Of a DNA stretch of 5,067 bases, positions 1 to 3,861 are shown in pieces. The position numbers and the translations under genes are program-made. The first letter of the stretch is position 1; each line of letters begins with the position of its first letter. Origin of the DNA: JBBSUX01 sp038234045 (lineage in GTDB: Bacteria > Pseudomonadota > Gammaproteobacteria > Burkholderiales > Burkholderiaceae_C); the NCBI GenBank assembly GCA_038234045.1, contig JBBSUX010000239.1:1-5067 (forward strand). Direction: 5' to 3'. The notes below the pieces were generated by a model. The model saw only the letters and a list, made by a program, of their open reading frames with translations, was not told where the DNA came from and searched no databases.

Positions 1-256
1 CCGAAGCCACCGTGTTGGCCGGGTCATCGACCTGTGCAAGGACGGCCTTCTTGCCGATCTGGCTGCCGCCCCCTGTCACGTAGCGAACCACCGACGGCAG
101 CAATACCTCGCCATCCGCATCCGGCAGACACTCTGCGACACCGCTGCGAACAGCAGCTACCAACGAATGCGTGGTGCCCAGATCGATCCCGACGGCAATG
201 CGCCGCGTATGTGGGTCGGGCGACTGGTTGGGTTCGGAAATCTGAAGTAACGCCAT
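1..256 (-). CDS. hscA: HscA, Hsp70-type Fe-S chaperone, N-terminal part (runs off the window)
   Basis: This is the specialised Hsp70 of the ISC pathway. It binds the LPPVK motif of the scaffold IscU and, using ATP and the co-chaperone HscB, drives cluster transfer to acceptor proteins in the cytoplasm. Only 85 codons lie in the window. The start MALLQISEP is characteristic of HscA rather than DnaK and fixes the ATG at 256-254. Residues 23-30 (GIDLGTTH) form the phosphate-1 loop of the ATPase domain, and LLPSVVRY follows at about 52-59, as in E. coli HscA. DnaK and E. coli HscA have Asn where His30 stands here, probably a lineage variant. No clear Shine-Dalgarno sequence precedes the ATG. The frame stays open upstream for about 40 codons, but nothing there resembles the family. 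The 158-bp gap from hscB is unusually long for this operon. The C-terminal ATPase and substrate-binding domains are outside the window. Confidence 0.96.
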   Translation of the reverse strand, partial: MALLQISEPNQSPDPHTRRIAVGIDLGTTHSLVAAVRSGVAECLPDADGEVLLPSVVRYVTGGGSQIGKKAVLAQVDDPANTVAS

Positions 257-261
257 GAAGA

Positions 262-285
262 ATTTCTGGGGAATTTTGGAGAAAT
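262..285 (-). other. AT-rich inverted repeat just upstream of hscA
   Basis: Arms ATTTCT and AGAAAT (6 bp, perfect) flank a 12-nt spacer and end 5 nt before the hscA ATG. In the mRNA this could form a weak hairpin over the ribosome-loading region, where no good Shine-Dalgarno sequence is visible. The stretch is clearly more AT-rich than its surroundings. With only one G-C pair per arm the structure may be incidental. Confidence 0.25.
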
Positions 286-378
286 AAGAGAACGCAGGCG
301 CGTCATGCCCGGACGGATACAGCTGCAGCAACGCTACCCGCGTTAGATATCCACGAACGCCGGCGCCTTGAGCGGAAA

Positions 379-397
379 ACTCGGAAGCGCGCCGAGT
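379..397 (-). other. Weak stem-loop after hscB, possible partial terminator or attenuator
   Basis: On the minus strand ACTCGG and CCGAGT form a perfect 6-bp stem with a 7-nt loop, followed directly by TTTTCC (the run includes the last base of the stem). It begins 17 nt downstream of the hscB stop inside the 158-bp hscB-hscA gap. The stem is short and the T-run is interrupted after four bases, so full termination is unlikely. Partial attenuation or an RNA 3'-end stabiliser for the iscRSUA-hscB segment is possible. The rest of the gap (257-414) shows no convincing gene or promoter. Confidence 0.3.
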
Positions 398-414
398 CGA
401 TGCCTCCGACCAGC

Positions 415-933
415 CTATTGTCCCAGCTGATCCCGGCGTCGCGTAATGTCCCGGCCAAAACGCTGCATGAACATGAGGGCTCTCACGCCTTCAGCTGCTC
501 CCGCCGTATCGTGCTCATCATCGAGCTGCGTGCCAATACGCTGCAGCATGTCGGCTTTGGTGCGCATCAGACGCCCATGAAGATGATCGATCTCATCGGC
601 TCGCTCAGCTTCATCAAGCTCTTCGCGCCACATCATCTGCTGAGTGAGAAAAGACTCAGGCATCGCAGTATTGGACTCCGCCGCAAGCTGTGAACCCCTC
701 AGCTCACACAAGTAAGCCGCACGTTTCATGGGATCACGCAGGCGACCATAGGCCTCGTTGATGCGTACCGACCACTGCATGGCGATGCGCTGCGCGGCTT
801 TGCCGTTTTCCGCATGTCGATCGGGATGCGCGAATCGCTGGAGTTCTTTCCAACGCTCCGCTAGAACGAGCGGATCTTGCGCGAACTGTTCGGGCACGCC
901 GAACAGTTCGAAATCACTGGACTGCAGGTTCAT
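415..933 (-). CDS. hscB: HscB, J-domain co-chaperone for Fe-S cluster transfer
   Basis: HscB is a DnaJ-type co-chaperone that stimulates the HscA ATPase and delivers IscU to it. The predicted 172 residues match the family (E. coli HscB is 171). Residues 7-14 (DFELFGVP) open the J-domain, and the invariant HPD tripeptide that contacts HscA is at 36-38. The sequence INEAYGRLRDPMKRAAYLCEL at about 59-79 ends the J-domain. The C-terminal part, about 90-172, is the helical IscU-binding domain and includes MMWREELDEA. The ATG at 933 was chosen because it gives the normal N-terminus. An in-frame TTG overlapping the iscA stop (TTGA at 981-978) would add 16 residues that fit no known HscB. The gap to iscA is 44 bp. 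The ribosome site is weak, with only CTGGA directly before the ATG, so translation may depend on coupling to iscA. Confidence 0.96.
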   Translation of the reverse strand: MNLQSSDFELFGVPEQFAQDPLVLAERWKELQRFAHPDRHAENGKAAQRIAMQWSVRINEAYGRLRDPMKRAAYLCELRGSQLAAESNTAMPESFLTQQMMWREELDEAERADEIDHLHGRLMRTKADMLQRIGTQLDDEHDTAGAAEGVRALMFMQRFGRDITRRRDQLGQ

Positions 934-977
934 TCCAGCAGCGAGCCTGACGGCCTGCTCCAGCAATATGCACCACG

Positions 978-1301
978 TCAAATCCGGAAACTTTCTCCAC
1001 AGCCACAGCGGTCGCGCTCGTTGGGATTGGAAAATTTGAATCCTTCATTCAGCCCTTCGCGCACGAAGTCGAGCTCGGTGCCGTCAATATAGGCCAGGCT
1101 CTTCGGATCAACCATCACCTTGACGCCGTTATCTTCAAAAACTACGTCGCCGTCGGCCGGATCGTCTACGTATTCAAGTTTGTAAGCGAGTCCGGAGCAT
1201 CCGGTCGTCTTGACGCCAAGCCGCACCCCAACGCCCCTACCGCGCTGGGCGAGATAGCGGCTCACATGGCGCGCCGCCGCATCGGTAAGCGTGACAGCCA
1301 T
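978..1301 (-). CDS. iscA: IscA, A-type Fe-S cluster carrier
   Basis: IscA is a small A-type carrier that binds iron or an Fe-S cluster and passes it to target apoproteins, especially [4Fe-4S] enzymes. The 107-residue length equals that of E. coli IscA. The three ligand cysteines are all present: C35 in TTGCSGLAY, and C99 and C101 in the C-terminal RCGCGESF. The conserved DPKSLAYIDGTELDF block is at 65-79 and FKFSNPN at 88-94. The ATG lies only 2 bp after the iscU stop (TGA-GC-ATG) and no Shine-Dalgarno sequence is seen inside the iscU 3' end, so terminating iscU ribosomes probably start iscA. ErpA is the main look-alike, but position between iscU and hscB supports IscA. Confidence 0.97.
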   Translation of the reverse strand: MAVTLTDAAARHVSRYLAQRGRGVGVRLGVKTTGCSGLAYKLEYVDDPADGDVVFEDNGVKVMVDPKSLAYIDGTELDFVREGLNEGFKFSNPNERDRCGCGESFRI

Positions 1302-1303
1302 GC

Positions 1304-1744
1304 TCAGTGCGCTGCTACTGCAACGGCCGATGAAGAACCCGCTTCCGACCCGGAAGCCGCCGCAAAACGCTTCTTGCGGTAATCGTCCACTGCCGCCTTG
1401 ATTGCATCTTCGGCAAGAATCGAGCAGTGAATCTTGACGGGCGGAAGAGCCAGTTCCTCTGCGATTACGCTATTGCGCAACGCCGCAGCTTCGTCGAGCG
1501 TCTTGCCCTTGACCCACTCGGTCACCAGGGAAGAAGAGGCAATGGCAGAGCCGCAACCATAGGTCTTGAAACGTGCATCCTCAATCACGCCCGTTTCCGG
1601 GTTGACCTTGATCTGCAACTTCATCACATCGCCGCATGCAGGAGCGCCCACCATACCGGTGCCTACCGCGTCGTCGCCCTTGGCAAAGGAGCCGACATTG
1701 CGGGGATTTTCGTAGTGGTCGATGACCTTGTCTGAATAAGCCAT
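1304..1744 (-). CDS. iscU: IscU, Fe-S cluster assembly scaffold
   Basis: IscU is the scaffold on which IscS-derived sulfur and iron are assembled into a [2Fe-2S] cluster, which HscB and HscA then release. The ligands C37, C64 and C107, the D39 that labilises the cluster, and H106 are all present. The HscA recognition motif LPPVK is at 100-104, directly before IHC. The N-terminal half closely follows E. coli IscU (MAYSDKVIDHYENPRNVGSF), with one extra residue near position 51 that shifts numbering by one. The protein has 146 residues against 128 in E. coli. The excess is a tail after about residue 127 rich in Ala and Ser (ASGSEAGSSSAVAVAAH), probably disordered. A good ribosome site, AAGAGG, stands 7 nt before the ATG. 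The gene follows iscS after 69 bp and abuts iscA. Confidence 0.98.
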   Translation of the reverse strand: MAYSDKVIDHYENPRNVGSFAKGDDAVGTGMVGAPACGDVMKLQIKVNPETGVIEDARFKTYGCGSAIASSSLVTEWVKGKTLDEAAALRNSVIAEELALPPVKIHCSILAEDAIKAAVDDYRKKRFAAASGSEAGSSSAVAVAAH

Positions 1745-1751
1745 GGTGTTA

Positions 1752-1757
1752 CCTCTT
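1752..1757 (-). promoter_or_regulatory. Ribosome binding site of iscU
   Basis: AAGAGG on the minus strand, 7 nt before the iscU ATG. It confirms the 1744 start and, with that of iscR, is one of only two clear Shine-Dalgarno sequences in the operon. iscU may therefore be loaded with ribosomes independently of iscS. Confidence 0.75.
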
Positions 1758-1771
1758 CAATCTGAATTTGG

Positions 1772-1802
1772 AAATCCGGGGACGAAATCACGACCCCGAT
1801 TT
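1772..1802 (-). other. Stem-loop in the iscS-iscU gap
   Basis: In the transcript AAAUCGGGG pairs with CCCCG, one bulged G, then AUUU, giving nine pairs around a 12-nt loop. It lies 11 nt after the iscS stop and 14 nt before the iscU ribosome site. No U-run follows, so it is not an intrinsic terminator. It could block 3'-to-5' exonucleases after iscS or set the stability of the iscU-containing segment. Formation is predicted by eye only. Confidence 0.45.
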
Positions 1803-1813
1803 ACGGCTGTTTC

Positions 1814-3034
1814 TCAGTGCGCCGCCCACTGGATGGAGCTGATGTCGATACCGTCCTGGTGCATTTCCCAGAGCGGACTCAGCTCCCGCAGCTTTGCCAC
1901 GTGGTGTTTGATCGTCGAAATCGCATAGTCGATCTCCTCTTCGGTCGTGAAGCGACCAATGGTCATGCGCAGGCTGCTGTGCGCCAGTTCGTCGCTACGC
2001 CCGAGTGCACGCAACACATAACTAGGCTCCAGGCTCGCAGAGGTGCAGGCAGACCCTGAAGAGACCGCCAGCCCCTTGATACCCATGATCAGCGACTCGC
2101 CTTCGACGAAGTTGAAGCTGATGTTCAGGTTTTGCGGAACGCGATGCTCAAGGCTTCCGTTGACGAACACCTGCTCGATATCTTTCAACCCATCCAGCAG
2201 ACGCTTTTGCAAGACCGCCGCCTTTTCGTTTAGCTCGTCCATTTCAATCTTGATGATCCGGAAGGCTTCGCCCATTCCGACGATCTGATGGGTCGGCAAG
2301 GTGCCTGATCGCATCCCGCGCTCATGGCCACCACCATGAATCTGCGCTTCCAGCCGGACGCGCGGCTTGCGCCGGACATACAAGGCGCCAATCCCTTTTG
2401 GCCCGTAGGTTTTGTGAGCCGTCATGCTCATCAGATCGATTGGCAGCTTCTTGATGTCAATCTCGACACGACCCGTTGCCTGAGCGGCATCGACGTGAAG
2501 AAGGATGCCCTTTTCGCGGCACATTGCGCCGATCGCCGGGATATCCTGGATGACCCCGATCTCATTGTTCACGAAGAGGATGCTGACAAGAATAGTGTCG
2601 TCCCGGATCGCCGCCCGAAGTTGGTCAAGATCGACCAGCCCGTCTTCCTTGACATCAAGGTAGGTCACCTCAAAGCCTTGCCGCTCCAGTTCGCGCATGG
2701 TGTCGAGAACTGCCTTGTGTTCTGTTTTGAGCGTGATGAGGTGCTTGCCCTTGCCCTTGTAGAACTGGGCCGCCCCCTTGAGTGCGAGATTGATCGACTC
2801 GGTAGCACCGCTGGTCCATACGATTTCGCGCGGATCGGCCCCGATCAGATCAGCCACTTGGCCGCGCGCACGCTCGACGGCTTGCTCTGCCTCCCATCCC
2901 CACGCGTGGCTCCGCGACGCCGGATTGCCGAAGTGTTCACGCAACCAGGGGATCATCGCATCAACGACTCGTGGATCGACAGGCGTAGTTGCGCTGTAGT
3001 CGAGATAGATCGGGAAATGGGGAGTCATGTCCAT
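1814..3034 (-). CDS. iscS: IscS, cysteine desulfurase
   Basis: IscS is a PLP-dependent homodimeric enzyme that converts L-cysteine to L-alanine and carries the sulfur as a persulfide for IscU and other acceptors such as tRNA-thiolation proteins. From the 3034 start it has 406 residues. LDYSATTPVD near residues 11-20 is the family signature. The PLP lysine is K208 in TAHKTYGPKGIGALYVRR, and the catalytic cysteine is C330 in SSGSACTSASLEPSYVLRALG, the mobile-loop signature of group I NifS/IscS enzymes. The C-terminus SSIQWAAH resembles the E. coli tail involved in IscU contact. A second in-frame ATG at 3028 gives 404 residues with K206 and C328, exactly E. coli numbering, and is an equally good start. 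Neither ATG has a strong Shine-Dalgarno sequence. The frame is open back to a TTG at 3133, but that extension is unlike IscS. Confidence 0.98.
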   Translation of the reverse strand: MDMTPHFPIYLDYSATTPVDPRVVDAMIPWLREHFGNPASRSHAWGWEAEQAVERARGQVADLIGADPREIVWTSGATESINLALKGAAQFYKGKGKHLITLKTEHKAVLDTMRELERQGFEVTYLDVKEDGLVDLDQLRAAIRDDTILVSILFVNNEIGVIQDIPAIGAMCREKGILLHVDAAQATGRVEIDIKKLPIDLMSMTAHKTYGPKGIGALYVRRKPRVRLEAQIHGGGHERGMRSGTLPTHQIVGMGEAFRIIKIEMDELNEKAAVLQKRLLDGLKDIEQVFVNGSLEHRVPQNLNISFNFVEGESLIMGIKGLAVSSGSACTSASLEPSYVLRALGRSDELAHSSLRMTIGRFTTEEEIDYAISTIKHHVAKLRELSPLWEMHQDGIDISSIQWAAH

Positions 3035-3069
3035 GGCTGGCTTTATTTCTATTGCTGGCTGGAAGGTAA

Positions 3070-3112
3070 GGAGGCGGCGACAGAAGCCTCCCGCAGCACT
3101 CGCTGCGGGAAG
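3070..3112 (-). promoter_or_regulatory. Overlapping stem-loops in the iscR-iscS gap
   Basis: Hairpin 1 (3112-3087) pairs CCCGCAGC with GCUGCGGG around a GAGU tetraloop, and extends to about 11 pairs with one G-U. It begins only 7 nt after the iscR stop. Hairpin 2 (3091-3070) pairs GGAGGC with GCCUCC around a 10-nt loop. They share bases 3087-3091, so their full forms exclude each other. No U-run follows either, so they are not ordinary terminators. In E. coli a structure between iscR and iscS protects the iscR message when the downstream iscSUA part is degraded through RyhB. A similar role is plausible here but is inferred from position only. Confidence 0.5.
3083..3094 (-). repeat. 12-bp direct repeat, copy in the iscR-iscS gap
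   Basis: This is the second copy of the 12-mer GCGGGAGGCTTC found at 3773-3762. Here it spans the segment shared by the two competing hairpins, so whatever binds it would affect which hairpin forms. Confidence 0.4.
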
Positions 3113-3119
3113 AACCACA

Positions 3120-3656
3120 TCACGATTTGGCAAACGCGTTGCCGAGCGCGAAAACCGAGTTGGGAGCGTTCACACGCACTGGCTTAACCACCGGGGTGCT
3201 GGATACCGCACGCCGCACAGCTGGCTTGTCATTGACTTGCACGCCCTTGGCGATCTGCTCGTCCACCAACTTCTGCAAGGTAACTGAATCGAGAAATTCG
3301 ACCATCCGCTGGTTGAGCGCTGCCCAAAGTTCGTGGGTCATGCACCGACCGGCATCACCAAGACAGTTTTCCTTGCCACCGCACTGAGTGGAATCCAGCG
3401 GCTCATCCACCGAAACGATGATGTCCGCCACCGTAATCTCGGCAGCCTTGCGGCCCAGCGAATACCCGCCGCCTGGTCCGCGCGTGGATTCGACAAGCTC
3501 GTGGCGGCGCAGCTTGCCGAAAAGCTGTTCAAGATAGGACAAAGAGATCTGCTGGCGCTGGCTGATGGCAGCCAATGTCACCGGGCCATTGTTCTGGCGA
3601 AGAGCCAGATCGATCATCGCGGTGACGGCGAACCGCCCTTTGGTTGTAAGACGCAT
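3120..3656 (-). CDS. iscR: IscR, Fe-S cluster-sensing transcriptional regulator
   Basis: IscR is an Rrf2-family winged-helix regulator that binds a [2Fe-2S] cluster. The holo form represses the isc operon, so expression rises when clusters are scarce. The predicted length is 178 residues against 162 in E. coli, the excess being a variable, probably disordered tail rich in Val, Pro and Ala. The DNA-binding domain starts at MRLTTKGRFAVTAMIDLA. The recognition helix contains S40, Y41, L42, E43 and Q44, residues known in E. coli IscR to govern type 1 versus type 2 site choice. The wing is RGPGGGYSLGR (59-69). Cluster ligands are C92, C98, C105 and H108. The last spacing is C-X6-C instead of the usual C-X5-C. 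The 3656 ATG is fixed by AAGGAG 6 nt upstream and by the family N-terminus. A type 1 operator 122 bp upstream fits autoregulation. Confidence 0.97.
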   Translation of the reverse strand: MRLTTKGRFAVTAMIDLALRQNNGPVTLAAISQRQQISLSYLEQLFGKLRRHELVESTRGPGGGYSLGRKAAEITVADIIVSVDEPLDSTQCGGKENCLGDAGRCMTHELWAALNQRMVEFLDSVTLQKLVDEQIAKGVQVNDKPAVRRAVSSTPVVKPVRVNAPNSVFALGNAFAKS

Positions 3657-3662
3657 TGCAAA

Positions 3663-3668
3663 CTCCTT
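3663..3668 (-). promoter_or_regulatory. Ribosome binding site of iscR
   Basis: AAGGAG on the minus strand, 6 nt before the iscR ATG. It is the strongest Shine-Dalgarno sequence among the genes here and decides the 3656 start over an in-frame TTG at 3746. Confidence 0.85.
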
Positions 3669-3761
3669 GTTGCCTGTTGCTGATTTGATACACCTGCCGA
3701 CAAACCGGCGAAGTGACTTATCGATGCTCCAGTCCACCGGGCTCAACTGCCCGACGCTGTC

Positions 3762-3773
3762 GAAGCCTCCCGC
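3762..3773 (-). repeat. 12-bp direct repeat, copy in the iscR leader
   Basis: GCGGGAGGCTTC on the minus strand occurs here, just downstream of the IscR operator, and again at 3094-3083 in the iscR-iscS gap. Both copies are in untranslated RNA of the same transcript and in the same orientation. Each contains a GGGAGG core that could be a small-RNA target, but no start codon follows at a useful distance. A single 12-bp match in 5 kb can arise by chance. Confidence 0.4.
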
Positions 3774-3777
3774 GCTT

Positions 3778-3802
3778 GTTGTTGACTATTTCAGTCAAGT
3801 AT
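3778..3802 (-). promoter_or_regulatory. IscR type 1 operator
   Basis: A perfect inverted repeat, TTGACT-N5-AGTCAA (3782-3798), lies inside a 25-bp match to the IscR type 1 consensus ATASYYGACTRWWWYAGTCRRSTAT as I recall it from E. coli. Read on the plus strand, the central and right-hand 22 positions all fit, and only two of the three bases at the left edge deviate. It sits in the uvrB-iscR gap, 122 bp upstream of the iscR ATG, where holo-IscR would repress the operon. Both the sequence match and the position beside iscR support the call. Confidence 0.88.
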
Positions 3803-3828
3803 ACCCTAAGACCCGCAGTTTCACTCAA
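3798..3828 (-). promoter_or_regulatory. Candidate isc operon promoter
   Basis: TATACT (3803-3798) is a five-of-six match to the -10 consensus and overlaps the IscR operator by five bases, so bound IscR would cover the start site. A -35-like TTGAGT is at 3828-3823, but the 19-bp spacing is long. This would give a leader of about 135 nt. An alternative is TTGACT at 3865-3860, overlapping the uvrB stop, with TGTAAA at 3841-3836 and an 18-bp spacer. Sequence alone does not decide between them. Confidence 0.4.
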
Positions 3829-3861
3829 CTTCCCATTTACAGCCGAGCTACATAAGAGTAG

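Noticed and set aside
34..258. Plus-strand open frame opposite the hscA start
   Set aside because: It lies fully over the conserved HscA ATPase N-terminus, and its product is Arg/Pro/Ser-rich as expected of a shadow frame.
286..360. Internal promoter for hscA
   Set aside because: No pair of -35 and -10 elements with acceptable match and spacing could be found by eye in the hscB-hscA gap.
934..981. Upstream TTG start for hscB overlapping the iscA stop (TTGA)
   Set aside because: It would add 16 residues not found in HscB proteins. The ATG at 933 gives the normal N-terminus and length.
3067..3074. Perfect plus-strand Shine-Dalgarno TAAGGAGG
   Set aside because: No start codon follows at a suitable distance on the plus strand and no plus-strand gene exists here. 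It is the reverse of the anti-SD-like run in the isc message.
3035..3133. N-terminal extension of IscS from TTG 3133 or GTG 3118
   Set aside because: The frame is open but runs through the hairpins and overlaps or abuts the iscR end. The residues do not resemble IscS, whose family start is at MTPHFPIYLDY.
2324..3187. Long plus-strand open frame of 287 codons opposite iscS
   Set aside because: It is antisense to a certain iscS and mirrors its codon pattern. The product has no recognisable domain, and there is no ribosome site at its start.
3657..3746. N-terminal extension of IscR from an in-frame TTG
   Set aside because: The 3656 ATG has a strong AAGGAG site and the exact family start MRLTTKGRFAV. 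The extension has no homology that I recognise.
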